NCBI RefSeq assembly: GCF_003752025.1 | Contig: NZ_RJKR01000005.1 | Location: 1-64,000 of the forward strand | Direction: 5' to 3' | DNA length: 64,000 nucleotides | Source of the DNA: Curtobacterium sp. PhB115 | Lineage (GTDB): Bacteria > Actinomycetota > Actinomycetes > Actinomycetales > Microbacteriaceae | Shown: one piece after another, positions 43,152 through 51,608 of the stretch | How the letters are laid out: each line of letters starts with the position of its first letter | How positions within the stretch are numbered: position 1 is the stretch's first letter | The notes under the pieces: generated by a model | What the model was told of the DNA's origin: nothing | The model's database searches: none | Seen by the model: the letters and a program-made list of their open reading frames with translations, nothing else | Position numbers and translations under genes: made by a program

Positions 43152-44011
43152 TACTCCAGGAAATCGTCGGGGCCGACTTCGTACGCCTCGAACCGGTCGT
43201 CGGCGAGGACGGCGTCGATGAGCGACCGTGGGCCGGCGACGACCGTCGAGTCCCAGTCGATCTCGGACGCGAGCACCCACGCACGGTCCTCCGGCCAGAG
43301 CATCTGCGGTGTGTGGCCGACGTCGAGGTACGTCCCGATGATCCGTGCGTCGTCCATCCACGACGGGTCGGCGAGCTGCGGCAGGGTCATCGAGAGCAGG
43401 AACGCCTCGCGGTCCGGCCAGGCGAACCGCGGGCCCGCCAGCGACGCCCGGAGCTCCTGCTGCTTCCGGTCGTGCTCGGCTTGCAGCCGGGCGGCGTGCG
43501 CGAGCATCTCGGACCGTTCCGCGGCGGTCGGTGCATCCGGCCCCTGCCACCCGACCGCGACGGTGTAGTTGCCCTGCACGTCGCCCCAGCCGTCCCAGAT
43601 CGCACCGACCAGGTCGTCGGGGGTGGACGTCGCAGCGGCGAGGTGTTCGGTGAGTGCGGCGAGCAGCCGGGGCTCGAACCAGCCCTCCTCGGGCAACTCG
43701 ATGCGCCACCCGTCGTCGAAGGAGATGTCCTCTTCGTCCGTCCGCCCGGTCAGGCTCGTCCACTGCACGAGGGGGTGCATGGTCGCGCCGGTACGCGCGG
43801 CGACCTCGGCCCACCGCCAGACCGACGACTCGAGGACGGGGTGCTCGTCGTGCTCGTCCAGCCGTGACCGGTCCTCGCGGTGGGCGTCGACGGGGTGCAG
43901 GATCCGGACGTAGGCGCCGAACCCGACGCCGGCGACACTGCCGACGGTCCCGAACTCGCCGGCCCTGGCGAGCAGCCAGTCTCCCCTGCTGACGTCCCTG
44001 ATCAGTTCCAC
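43151..44011 (-). CDS. Conserved-looking hypothetical protein (286 aa)
   Basis: I do not recognise a family. The protein is soluble, acidic and Trp-rich, beginning VELIRDVSRGDWLLARAG, with IWDGWGDVQ in the middle and FAWPDREAFLLSM and DARIIGTYLDVGHTPQMLWPEDRAWVLASEIDWDST near the end; such segments occur in uncharacterised actinobacterial proteins of similar size. GTG at 44011 is chosen because upstream codons overlap the GNAT gene, whose stop it overlaps by 10 nt. Confidence 0.7.
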   Translation of the reverse strand: MELIRDVSRGDWLLARAGEFGTVGSVAGVGFGAYVRILHPVDAHREDRSRLDEHDEHPVLESSVWRWAEVAARTGATMHPLVQWTSLTGRTDEEDISFDDGWRIELPEEGWFEPRLLAALTEHLAAATSTPDDLVGAIWDGWGDVQGNYTVAVGWQGPDAPTAAERSEMLAHAARLQAEHDRKQQELRASLAGPRFAWPDREAFLLSMTLPQLADPSWMDDARIIGTYLDVGHTPQMLWPEDRAWVLASEIDWDSTVVAGPRSLIDAVLADDRFEAYEVGPDDFLE

Positions 44012-44580
44012 GATGCGTCCTCCGCGACGTCGATCGGGGCGAGGTCCGGCGTCGGGTCGGTCGCCAGGCGTGCGTGCGTCTCGACGTCGAACCGTTCGGT
44101 GCCGTACCGGAGCTTCTGCCGTTCGATCCCCTCGGCCGCGAACCCGGCGGCCGAGGCGACCCGGCACGACGCGGGGTTGTTCACGCGGTGGCCGAGTTCC
44201 AGCCGGTGGAGCCCAGCCGTGAACGCGCTGGTGGCGACGGTCGCGAGGGCGCGGGAGGCTGTTCCGCGGCCTCGGGCACCGTCGGCGAGCCAGTAGGACG
44301 CCCACGCGGTGCCGTGTCGGAACTCGATCGCGGCGAGTCCGACGGTGCCGACCGCGACGCCGTCCTGCACGATCGCCCAGTGCTTCGATCGGTCGTCGAA
44401 GGGCAGTGACTCCTCGATCACGGCGGCGGCGCGGTGCTCGTCGAGTGCGGCGGAGTCGACGGGGAACTGCGTGGCGAGGTCTCCGCTGGACCGGTACGCG
44501 GCCACCAACGCCGCGGCGTCGCGGGGGTCCCAGCGTCGGAGCAGCAGCGTGCTCGGGGGTCGGTCCGTCGTGCCCGTCAT
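44002..44580 (-). CDS. GNAT family N-acetyltransferase
   Basis: The 192-residue protein has the acetyl-CoA motif in YWLADGARGRGTASRALATVATSAF, followed by LHRLELGHRVNNPASCRVASAAGFAAEGIERQ, as in RimJ/RimL-type acetyltransferases. Those modify N-termini of ribosomal proteins or small amines; the substrate is unknown. It is coupled to the downstream hypothetical gene. Confidence 0.92.
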   Translation of the reverse strand: MTGTTDRPPSTLLLRRWDPRDAAALVAAYRSSGDLATQFPVDSAALDEHRAAAVIEESLPFDDRSKHWAIVQDGVAVGTVGLAAIEFRHGTAWASYWLADGARGRGTASRALATVATSAFTAGLHRLELGHRVNNPASCRVASAAGFAAEGIERQKLRYGTERFDVETHARLATDPTPDLAPIDVAEDASWN

Positions 44581-44667
44581 CCGACCGACACTAGGGCAGG
44601 CAGGCAGGCGCGGCGCGGCGCGAGCGCCAGCGGCGCCCGCGGCACCCGTGGCGGGCGCGCCAGCGCG

Positions 44668-44838
44668 TCAGACGGTGAAGAAGTCCGCGTACGAGGGGTC
44701 GGCCGGGATGTGCGCCGCCGTGGGTTCCTCGAGGCGCGCGGCGACCATGGCGGCGAGCTCGTGCGGCGGGGTGAGTCCGCGACGGCGCCACTCCACCGGG
44801 TGCTGGCGGAGGCGATCGAGGGCTGCGTGGTCGAGCAT
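44668..44838 (-). CDS. Small hypothetical protein (56 aa)
   Basis: The frame begins MLDHAALDRLRQHPVEWRRR and ends PADPSYADFFTV. A strong GGAGGAGC ribosome site lies 4 nt before the ATG, and third-position GC is high as in real genes. It is charged and helical at the N-terminus, with no membrane segment. No family recognised. A pentanucleotide repeat lies just upstream. Confidence 0.6.
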   Translation of the reverse strand: MLDHAALDRLRQHPVEWRRRGLTPPHELAAMVAARLEEPTAAHIPADPSYADFFTV

Positions 44839-44853
44839 CGGTGCTCCTCCTCA

Positions 44854-44928
44854 GGGACGGGACGGGACGGGACTGGACTGGACGGGACTGGACTGGACGG
44901 GATGGGATGGCACGGGAGTGGACGGGAC
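44854..44928. repeat. Pentanucleotide microsatellite upstream of the small gene
   Basis: Fifteen units of GGGAC/TGGAC and close variants occupy 44854-44928, beginning 16 nt upstream of the small gene's start. The surrounding gene-free stretch 44839-45146 otherwise shows only ordinary GC-rich sequence before the TetR gene, with no promoter I could pick. Confidence 0.8.
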
Positions 44929-45146
44929 TGCGCGGCACGGAGACCGGTGCCGTTGTCCGCTGCAGCGACCGTACGGGCCGGCGGAACGTCACCGCGAGGG
45001 TCATCTGACGGGTTCACGCTTCGCGGACGCCCCTGCCCGCATCGGACGCGAAAACAGGACGTCGTGTCCGATCCGCGACGCCAGGCCCTATCGTCGGTGA
45101 CAACGATCCCGCCCGAGGATCCGACCGAGAGTGCCGCCGAACCCCG

Positions 45147-45746
45147 ATGACTGCTTCCACGATGCTGCTCCGCGAACCGACGACGACGGCCGCGCGGTCC
45201 GCCGTCGCCGCCGCCGACGAGCTCTTCACCCTGCACGGCGTCGGCCCGGTCCCCCTGCAGGACGTCGCCGACCTCGCCGGGCTGCACATCGACGTCGTCC
45301 GTGCGGAGTTCCCGGACGACCGCGACCTCGTGATCGCGGCCCTCGCCCGCCGACACCGTTCCTGGTTCGACGGACTCGTCGCGGCCACCGACGAACACGC
45401 GGAGCCCCGTGATCAGCTCCTGGCCGTGTTCGGGTACCTCGAGACCGGTTTCGACGACGACTCGTTCCGCGGGTGCGCCTTCATCAACGGCTTCGGTGAG
45501 TTCGGCCGCGACGACGCCGGGATCGCGCACCTCGCCGACGAGCACCTCTCGCGCACCGAGGCCCACATCGCCGGCATCTGCGTCCGTGCGGAGCTCCCCG
45601 CCCACCTGGCCGACGCCGTCACGCTCCTCGTCCAGGGCGCCCACGTCGAGGCGGCGATCCACCGCAGCAGCCGCCCGGCCAGGTCCGCACGGCAGGCCGT
45701 CGCGATGCTGATGTCGGTGTACGAGTCGCGGTCGGACCGTCGCTAG
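45147..45746 (+). CDS. TetR family transcriptional regulator
   Basis: Residues about 15-60 form the TetR-type helix-turn-helix (VAAADELFTLHGVGPVPLQDVADLAGLHIDVVRAEFPDDRDLVIAAL). The ligand domain includes GCAFINGFGEFG, a motif of regulators near YcdC/QacR-like groups. No obvious target is adjacent; the AraC gene follows 64 nt downstream on the same strand. Confidence 0.9.
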   Translation: MTASTMLLREPTTTAARSAVAAADELFTLHGVGPVPLQDVADLAGLHIDVVRAEFPDDRDLVIAALARRHRSWFDGLVAATDEHAEPRDQLLAVFGYLETGFDDDSFRGCAFINGFGEFGRDDAGIAHLADEHLSRTEAHIAGICVRAELPAHLADAVTLLVQGAHVEAAIHRSSRPARSARQAVAMLMSVYESRSDRR

Positions 45747-45810
45747 TACGCCAATCGGACAGCGGTTCGGCGGTGGCCGCCCGCCGTGTCACGATTCGTC
45801 CCGGTGACCG

Positions 45811-46764
45811 ATGACTGACGACATGCCTCCCCGCATCCGCGAACGCGCGCAGGGGACCGACCTCGACGAGGCGCGCGACGTGTTGGCCGCCGCCTACGAC
45901 GGGGTCGCCTGGACGGCGGACTCGACGACGTCCGACTTCCGGTTCCGGTACTCCGCTGCGGGCGACGCGGCGATGACGCTCCGGGCCGTGGAGTTCACCG
46001 GGCACCTCGACGGCGAGATGCCCGAGGGCGACGACTTCGTCGTGCAGTGGATCACCCGGGGTTCCGGTGTCCTCGACGACGGCCGGGATCGGCTCACCCT
46101 GCAGGCCGGACGGCCGCAGATCTGGCCGGACCAGACCTTCCGCTTCTCGTTCGACGACTACTCGCAGCGACTCATCCAGGTGAACCGTGCCGCGGTCGAG
46201 GAGATCGCGGCCGAGCGCGGGTCGGCTGCCGGCGCGGTGCGGTTCGACCACACCGCGACCCCGGACGACCGGGCGATGCGGATCTGGAAGAACAGCGTGA
46301 CGCTCATCTCGCAGACGGTCCTGGACCGCGACGCCTCGCCGCTCCTCCAGGCCGAGATGAGCCGACTCGGCGCGCTCGCGCTGCTCGAGCTCTACCCGGT
46401 GACGGCAGCAGCGCTGCCCGACGAGCTCCTCCTGCCGCGGAACGCCCACCTCCGCCGCGCCGTCGAGTACGTCCACGAACACGCGCACCTGCCGATCACG
46501 AGCACCGACGTGGCACACGTCGCGGCCCTCAGCCTGCGCGCGCTCCAGCAGGCGTTCCAACGCCAGCTCGGGGTGAGCCCGAACGGCTACCTCCGGCGGG
46601 TCCGGCTGGACCGGGTCCGGGAATCGCTGCTGCGCGCCGACCCCGCGACGACGACCGTCTCGGACGTCGCGAAGCACTGGGGGTTCGCGCACGCCGGACG
46701 GTTCTCGGCCGCGTACGCGGAGCAGCACGGCGAGTACCCCAGCGAGACGCTCCGCCGCGGATGA
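45811..46764 (+). CDS. AraC family transcriptional regulator
   Basis: The C-terminal 100 residues are a double helix-turn-helix AraC domain (AVEYVHEHAHLPITSTDVAHVAALSLRALQQAFQRQLGVSPNGYLRRVRLDRVRESL ... VAKHWGFAHAGRFSAAYAEQHGEYPSETLR). The N-terminal 200 residues form a cupin-like sensing domain of the kind seen in regulators of aromatic or stress genes. It points toward the convergent GH16 gene and no target is evident. Confidence 0.92.
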   Translation: MTDDMPPRIRERAQGTDLDEARDVLAAAYDGVAWTADSTTSDFRFRYSAAGDAAMTLRAVEFTGHLDGEMPEGDDFVVQWITRGSGVLDDGRDRLTLQAGRPQIWPDQTFRFSFDDYSQRLIQVNRAAVEEIAAERGSAAGAVRFDHTATPDDRAMRIWKNSVTLISQTVLDRDASPLLQAEMSRLGALALLELYPVTAAALPDELLLPRNAHLRRAVEYVHEHAHLPITSTDVAHVAALSLRALQQAFQRQLGVSPNGYLRRVRLDRVRESLLRADPATTTVSDVAKHWGFAHAGRFSAAYAEQHGEYPSETLRRG

Positions 46765-46818
46765 CGGAGCGGCCCCGCCGTGAGCGGGCCCGCCGTGAGC
46801 GGACCCGCTGCGGAGGCC

Positions 46819-47577
46819 TCAGCCCTTGTAGTCGTACGTGCTGACCCAGTCGATGTCGAGGTGCCCCGAAGCACCCCAGTTCCCGACCTGGAACATGAAA
46901 CGGTGCGCGGTCTTCGGGACGTCCTTCGTGACCTTCCCGATCACCTTGCCGTCGACGAGGTAGGTCACCGACTTCCCCGGGATCCACTCGGTCGAGTACA
47001 CGTGCCAGCTGCGCCACGACACCCCGGTGGAGGCGTTCGTCGAGCTGCCCTCGTTCCCCGGCGTCATCGAGTGCTGGAAGAACGACGGCTTCGACTCGAA
47101 GTTACCCTCGGGGTAGTCGATCTCGCCGTCGGCCCAGACGTTCGACGTCGGCCACAGCATGAACGCCGCCCCGTTGCCGTCGCCACCCGTGGCCTTCGCG
47201 CGGACGCTGAACTTGCCGCCCACGTGCGACCAGGCCCCGCTCGGCGTCCCGAACGTGCCGGCGGCGCCGTGCTTGCCGTCGAGCTTGACGTCCATGTACC
47301 CGTCGCGGGCACTGACCTGGGAGCCGGCGTAGTACATCCCGCCGGTGCCGTCCGGGTACGGCTGCCACGAGTTCGCGTACTGCTTCGCGAACGCGCCGTT
47401 CGACGCGGCGGCGGTGCTGAAGTTCTCGGTGAACGTCTGCTTGAACGAGCCGACGTTGCCGACGGGTGCGGTGACGCCGGCGTACGCGGCGCTCCCGGTC
47501 CCGAACGGTACGGCGACGAGTGCTGCACCGAGGAGCACGGCGGTGAGCGTTGCCCTCTTGGTTCTGCGGTTCTGCAT
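46819..47577 (-). CDS. Secreted glycoside hydrolase family 16 protein
   Basis: A Lys/Arg-rich start and hydrophobic core end at AYA-G (residues 33/34), a standard signal peptide. The beta-jelly-roll carries the catalytic ExDxxE motif as GEIDYPEG (E152, D154, E157). It likely hydrolyses beta-1,3- or mixed-linkage glucans, or another beta-linked polymer, outside the cell. GH16 activity is broad, so substrate is open. Third-position GC is lower in parts than in neighbours. It is monocistronic and convergent with the AraC gene. Confidence 0.9.
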   Translation of the reverse strand: MQNRRTKRATLTAVLLGAALVAVPFGTGSAAYAGVTAPVGNVGSFKQTFTENFSTAAASNGAFAKQYANSWQPYPDGTGGMYYAGSQVSARDGYMDVKLDGKHGAAGTFGTPSGAWSHVGGKFSVRAKATGGDGNGAAFMLWPTSNVWADGEIDYPEGNFESKPSFFQHSMTPGNEGSSTNASTGVSWRSWHVYSTEWIPGKSVTYLVDGKVIGKVTKDVPKTAHRFMFQVGNWGASGHLDIDWVSTYDYKG

Positions 47578-48047
47578 GAGCTGTCACTCCCTGACGTGAC
47601 TCTGGCGCCCTCCCCCGGGCGCCGGGCAGCCGGATCTCGACCGCCCGCGGGGCACCGTAGTTGACATCTGCAACGTCGCGTTACTCGAGAAGGGGGGTTG
47701 ACAAACGGCCCCCGTTCGGGGGGGGGGCACCCCGCGCTCGTCTGAACCGTCGCGCCCGACGTGGAGTCGGGTCCAGGACGCGACCCCACGTCGGACGCGC
47801 GGCACCCCCGTGTGCGCGCCCCGCGCCTCCCGGCCGACCTGAACGTAGTCCGCGCGAGGGGCGCGGATCCGTTGGTCGCTGTGGCAGACGCGACCGACGA
47901 GCGGACGGGAGGCGCGGTGCGGTCGGGCACCGCGCCTCCAGTCCGCCCTGTGGTCGCGCCGGTCCGCTCGGTGGTCGCGCCGGTCCGCTCGGTGGTCGCG
48001 CCGCGGGGCGGCTGCTACGGTGGCCGCAGGGCGACACGGGGGTGTGC
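47578..48047. repeat. Gene-free divergent region with two inverted repeats and a 21-nt tandem repeat
   Basis: No gene is credible. Contents: an imperfect inverted repeat 47756-47768/47782-47794 (CCGACGTGG core); a GGAGGCGCGG palindrome with arms 47901-47920 and 47927-47946 (19 of 20 matches, 6-nt loop); and 21-nt tandem units GTGGTCGCGCCGGTCCGCTC(G) at 47950-48003. The GH16 promoter (minus) and that of the small operon at 48048 (plus) must both lie here, but I see no strong boxes. Confidence 0.7.
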
Positions 48048-48281
48048 ATGGGGGATCTGCAGGTCGACACGTCGACGCTGGACGCCCTGACGCACACCCT
48101 GACGCACGCCCTGACGCACGCCCTGGCGCCGGTGCCGCGAGCCGTCCGACTCGACCGCGCGTTCAGCGACCCGCGCGAGGACGCGCTCGGCTCCGCAGAG
48201 GTCGAACCCACCCTGCACCGGATCGCGGGCGACGGGCAGAGCGCCGACCGGACGGGACGCGCGAAGGAACCCATCCGATGA
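48048..48281 (+). CDS. Small helical protein resembling WXG100-like N-terminal fragment (77 aa)
   Basis: The product begins MGDLQVDTSTLDALTHTLTH and later has DALGSAEVEPTLHRIAGDGQ. The VD...L...L pattern followed by LGSAEVEXXLHRF-like sequence is common in small ESX/WXG100-like actinobacterial proteins, but the C-terminal helix is replaced by a basic tail, so it may be degenerate. A 12-nt repeat (CTGACGCACGCC) is expanded in the coding sequence, giving LTHTLTHALTHA. It overlaps the downstream lipoprotein by 4 nt, which supports translation. Confidence 0.5.
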   Translation: MGDLQVDTSTLDALTHTLTHALTHALAPVPRAVRLDRAFSDPREDALGSAEVEPTLHRIAGDGQSADRTGRAKEPIR

Positions 48282-48778
48282 ACAAGCGCTCGACGCTCGC
48301 ATCCGCGACGGGACTCTTGGTCTCGCTCGCTCTGACCGCATGCGCTGGAGGACCTTCGATCCCGGAATCACGAACACCGAGCAGCTCACCGTCGATCTCG
48401 CGCGCCACGGCGGAAGCACGAACCGGCGAAGTCCAGCGCCGGATCACCGACGCTTTCCCGAGTGGTTCGATCGCGACCAACGACACGGGTCGCTGGACCC
48501 TGCTGGCTTGCTCCGACACGGAAGTCTCGGCGGGTGGCGGCGCCTCGATCACGCTCACCCGCGAGGTCGATGTCGATGCCACGTACGGTGCGATCACCGA
48601 AGCTCTTCGGGGCGATGACTACACGTCGGCGACCACCACCACTCGCAAGGGCGCAACCCGCCTCACGGTGACCGGACAAGACGACGACCAGTACCTCATC
48701 ACCATCTACAACGACACCCGCACAGTGCAGATCTCCTCGTTCTCACCGTGCTTCCCGGGTTCGTTGACGGACGAGTGA
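48278..48778 (+). CDS. Putative lipoprotein (166 aa)
   Basis: A typical lipoprotein signal ends in LTAC (Cys22) after MNKRSTLASATGLLVSLA. The mature domain (for example RWTLLACSDTEVSAGGGASITLTREVDVDATYGAITEAL and TRLTVTGQDDDQYLITIYND) has alternating beta/alpha character as in small actinobacterial lipoproteins of unknown function. It is coupled to both neighbours by 4-nt overlaps. The next gene is a truncated paralogue. Confidence 0.75.
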   Translation: MNKRSTLASATGLLVSLALTACAGGPSIPESRTPSSSPSISRATAEARTGEVQRRITDAFPSGSIATNDTGRWTLLACSDTEVSAGGGASITLTREVDVDATYGAITEALRGDDYTSATTTTRKGATRLTVTGQDDDQYLITIYNDTRTVQISSFSPCFPGSLTDE

Positions 48779-49002
48779 ACCCGTCCGTACGGACCGCCCT
48801 CGGCTCCGTCACGGTGTTCGGCATCCTCGCGCTGACGGCGTGTGCCGGACAGACGCCATCGTCACCCCTCACCCGCGAGGACGCCGAGTCACTGACCCGG
48901 TTGGTGCAGCAGCGCATCGTCGCGCAGTTTCCGGATGATGCGGTGGCGAGCGACCGCACGCCGGGGACGACTACACGCGCGCCGAACCGGAATTCGGGCT
49001 GA
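48775..49002 (+). pseudogene. Truncated paralogue of the upstream lipoprotein
   Basis: GTG at 48775 overlaps the previous stop (GTGA). The product has its own lipobox ILALTAC (Cys23) and a helix RLVQQRIVAQFPDDAVASDR that parallels VQRRITDAFPSGSIATND of its neighbour, then ends after 75 residues. The DNA just past this point encodes, in another frame, GDDYTRAE, which parallels GDDYTSAT in the full copy. An out-of-frame internal deletion of roughly 50 codons explains both. The 3' end runs straight into the palindrome at 48993. Confidence 0.65.
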
Positions 49003-49050
49003 GCGACACCTCTCGCGCTGGGTGGCGCGTGAGGTGTCGGTCAGCCCGAA
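48993..49050. terminator. Inverted repeat of the GGGCTGAGCGACA family between convergent genes
   Basis: Arms 48993-49012 and 49031-49050 match at 19 of 20 positions around an 18-nt loop. The left arm reads TTCGGGCTGAGCGACACCTC and closely parallels the repeat at 16349. It overlaps the end of the truncated lipoprotein and is followed by four CCGGCGGCGGCC units (about 49055-49106) before the cold shock gene stop at 49111. Confidence 0.7.
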
Positions 49051-49110
49051 AGTTCGCGGCCCGGCGGCGGCCCGGCGGCGGCCCGGCGGCGGCCCGGCGG
49101 CGGCCTCGCG

Positions 49111-49320
49111 TCAGCGGATGATCGAGATGTTGTCGGCCTGCGGCCCCTTCTTGCCGGGACCGACGTCGTACTGCACGTGGTCGTTCGGCTCGAGGGACCG
49201 GTAGCCGGTCGTCACGACGATGCTGGAGAAGTGCGCGAACAGGTCCTCGGAGCCGTCATCGGGGGTGATGAAGCCGAAGCCCTTGCTGTGGTCGAACCAC
49301 TTGACGGTGCCGGTCGGCAT
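49111..49320 (-). CDS. Cold shock protein (CspA family)
   Basis: A 69-residue cold shock domain with RNP1 [10 protein letters not shown] and RNP2-like LFAHFSSIV; it binds single-stranded RNA/DNA and acts as an RNA chaperone. [12 protein letters not shown] closes the barrel. It begins only 16 nt after the desaturase stop and is therefore probably in the same transcript. Confidence 0.95.
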   Translation of the reverse strand: MPTGTVKWFDHSKGFGFITPDDGSEDLFAHFSSIVVTTGYRSLEPNDHVQYDVGPGKKGPQADNISIIR

Positions 49321-49336
49321 GAGCGACAGCACGACG

Positions 49337-50446
49337 TCAGTGGATGCGCAGCTGCGCGACCATCGGGCAGGCGAAGGGATCGCGGGCCGCGAGTCCGACG
49401 CGGTTGAGGTACCGGACGACGATGCCGTAGGAACGCAGCAGCGTGGTCTCGGTGTACGGCACGTCGAGGGTGTCGCAGTGGTCACGGACGAGCAGGCGGG
49501 CCTGCTTCAGCGCCGGACGCGGCATCGACGGGAACAGGTGGTGCTCGACCTGGTAGTTCAGGCCACCCATCAGGAACGAGACCCACCATCCACCACGGAT
49601 GTTGCGCGACGTGCGGACCTGGCGGGAGAAGAAGTCGACCTTGGCGTCGTGGGCGATCGTCGGCATGCCCTTGTGGTTCGGGGCGAACGAGGCGCCCATC
49701 ATCACGCCGAAGACCGCGAGCTGCACACCGAGGAAGGCGCAGGCCATGCCGAACGGCAGGAACCAGAACACGACGGTCAGGTAGATGCCGAACCGGGCGA
49801 CGAGCAGCGCGGCCTCGAGCCAGCGGTGCTTCACGTCGGCCTTGGTGCCGTTGCCGGTGACGATGCTCTGCACCGCGTACCGGTGCAGGTTCAGGCCCTC
49901 GAGCGTCAGGAGCGGGAAGAACAGCCAGCCCTGGAACCGCATGAAGGTCGTCATGATCGGACCCTTGACCGCCGCGGCGTCCTCCGGCAGGAACCGGATG
50001 CCGTCGGGTGCGATGTCGGGGTCCTTGCCGACGGTGTTCGGGTTGCCGTGGTGGCGGGTGTGCTTGTTCATCCACCACGAGTAGCTGAGCCCGACGAGGA
50101 ACGTGCCGAGCCAGCGGCCGGCGTGGTCGTTCCACTTCTGCGAGGCGAAGACCTGGCGGTGCGCGGCCTCGTGCGAGAGGAACGCGAACTGCGTGAAGAC
50201 GACGCCGAGGGCGCCGGCGACGATGAGCTGGAACCACGAGTCGCCGAGGAAGGCGAACGCGACCCAGGCCAGGGCGAGTGTGCCGACGAGACTGCCGAAC
50301 AGTGCCCAGTAGAACCCGGTGCGGCGGCGCAGGAGGCCGTTCTCCTTCACCTGCGCCAGGAGCGCGGAGTAGGTCGAGGTGCCCTTGCGGGCTCCCGTGG
50401 CGGGACGAGTGCGGGTGTAACCCGGAGCGAGCGGAGTGGTGGTCAT
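49337..50446 (-). CDS. Membrane fatty acid desaturase
   Basis: The 369-residue protein has the three His boxes of acyl-CoA/lipid desaturases: HEAAH (92-96), HTRHH (129-133) and QVEHH (299-303), with hydrophobic segments between them. It introduces a double bond into membrane fatty acids using a di-iron centre and an electron donor not encoded here. GGTC... GGAAGG lies upstream of the ATG at 50446. Coupling with a cold shock gene suggests a role in keeping membranes fluid at low temperature. Confidence 0.92.
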   Translation of the reverse strand: MTTTPLAPGYTRTRPATGARKGTSTYSALLAQVKENGLLRRRTGFYWALFGSLVGTLALAWVAFAFLGDSWFQLIVAGALGVVFTQFAFLSHEAAHRQVFASQKWNDHAGRWLGTFLVGLSYSWWMNKHTRHHGNPNTVGKDPDIAPDGIRFLPEDAAAVKGPIMTTFMRFQGWLFFPLLTLEGLNLHRYAVQSIVTGNGTKADVKHRWLEAALLVARFGIYLTVVFWFLPFGMACAFLGVQLAVFGVMMGASFAPNHKGMPTIAHDAKVDFFSRQVRTSRNIRGGWWVSFLMGGLNYQVEHHLFPSMPRPALKQARLLVRDHCDTLDVPYTETTLLRSYGIVVRYLNRVGLAARDPFACPMVAQLRIH

Positions 50447-50591
50447 CAGGGACCGACCTTCCTGACGGATCGGTCCTTCAACCGGTTCGAGGGAGTTCAC
50501 GCAGCTGCGCTTGTGGCGACCCTAGGGGCCGAAGTTGCGTGTTGCCCGTACTGTCCGGAACCCGTGCGCGCTCCTCCCGGACGCCGTCGGT

Positions 50592-51608
50592 TCACCCGGC
50601 GCGTCGCCCTGTCGCACCGCGCAGGGTCTCGCCCGGGTACTCGCCGAACCGACGGAGGTAGTTTCCGGAGAACCGACCGAGGTGCCGGAACCCCCACTCC
50701 TGCGCGACCTCGCCGACGCTCGTGTCGTGCCGGTCCGCGGACTGCAGTGCCGCATGTGCGCGGTCGAGGCGCATCCCCTGCAGGAACGTCATCGGTGAGA
50801 CGCCGTACTGCCGCATGAAGGACGTCTGCAGCGTGCGCGGACTCACCCCGACCGCGCCGCAGATGTCCGTGAGGGTGAGGACGGCGCGGCAGTGCCCGTC
50901 GAGGTAGGCCTCGGCGAGCTCCACGGTCGAGGGCATCTCGAGGCGAGGCCCGTCCGCGTCCGCGGCGTCCGGCGAGCCGAACGCGAGCAGGACCGCGTCG
51001 ACGAGTGCCGTCTGGGCTGCGAACCGGGCCCGGGCCCGCGCGTCGTCGTCGGCGACCGCAGCTGCCACGACCTCGACGCTGTGACGGAGCTCCGCCAGGG
51101 CACCAGACTCCACCTCGGCGCCGTGCTGCGGGAGTCTGTGGCTGCCCGCGGGCTTCCCCGCACGTGCCTCGTCGACCAACGGACGATCGATGCTGACGAG
51201 CTGCAACGTGCCCGCCGGGGCGTCGACGGTGAACGTTCCCACCGTGGGCATCAGGACGGGCACGCCGGGCCGGGTCTCCAGCACGGTCGTCCCCTCCACG
51301 CCGATCCGGATCCCGCCGCTCGCCGACCAGCCGACGAGGACCCGGTCGATCGGCTCGAAGACACCTCGGAACCCCGAGGTGGCCGATGCGGTGACCAGGC
51401 TGACGCACCCGTCCCGGCGGGTGCGGTACCGGAACCGGAAGCGGTCGTGGTCCGTGTCGAACACGACGTGGTGTCCGTGCCCGGCCCCGGCGAGGACGCG
51501 TGCGGCGAACCCGCGCTCCGTCCCGGAGTGCTCGGTCCGGCGGCGGACGTCGTCGACGCGGACGGTGACCGTCCGCGCGTCGTCGGTGCCGTGGACCGCG
51601 GTCAGCAC
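50592..51608 (-). CDS. AraC family transcriptional regulator
   Basis: The last 100 residues are an AraC domain (AYLDGHCRAVLTLTDICGAVGVSPRTLQTSFMRQYGVSPMTFLQGMRLDRAHAAL ... EVAQEWGFRHLGRFSGNYLRRFGEYPGETL). The N-terminal part is a cupin-type sensing domain. GTG at 51608 overlaps the stop of the small upstream gene. It precedes the desaturase by 145 nt on the same strand and might regulate it; no evidence beyond position. Confidence 0.88.
   Translation of the reverse strand: MLTAVHGTDDARTVTVRVDDVRRRTEHSGTERGFAARVLAGAGHGHHVVFDTDHDRFRFRYRTRRDGCVSLVTASATSGFRGVFEPIDRVLVGWSASGGIRIGVEGTTVLETRPGVPVLMPTVGTFTVDAPAGTLQLVSIDRPLVDEARAGKPAGSHRLPQHGAEVESGALAELRHSVEVVAAAVADDDARARARFAAQTALVDAVLLAFGSPDAADADGPRLEMPSTVELAEAYLDGHCRAVLTLTDICGAVGVSPRTLQTSFMRQYGVSPMTFLQGMRLDRAHAALQSADRHDTSVGEVAQEWGFRHLGRFSGNYLRRFGEYPGETLRGATGRRAG

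Noticed and set aside
47640..47760. Promoters TTGACA/TTGTCA near 47660 and 47700
   Set aside because: No -10 element at acceptable spacing could be paired with either, so no promoter is annotated there.
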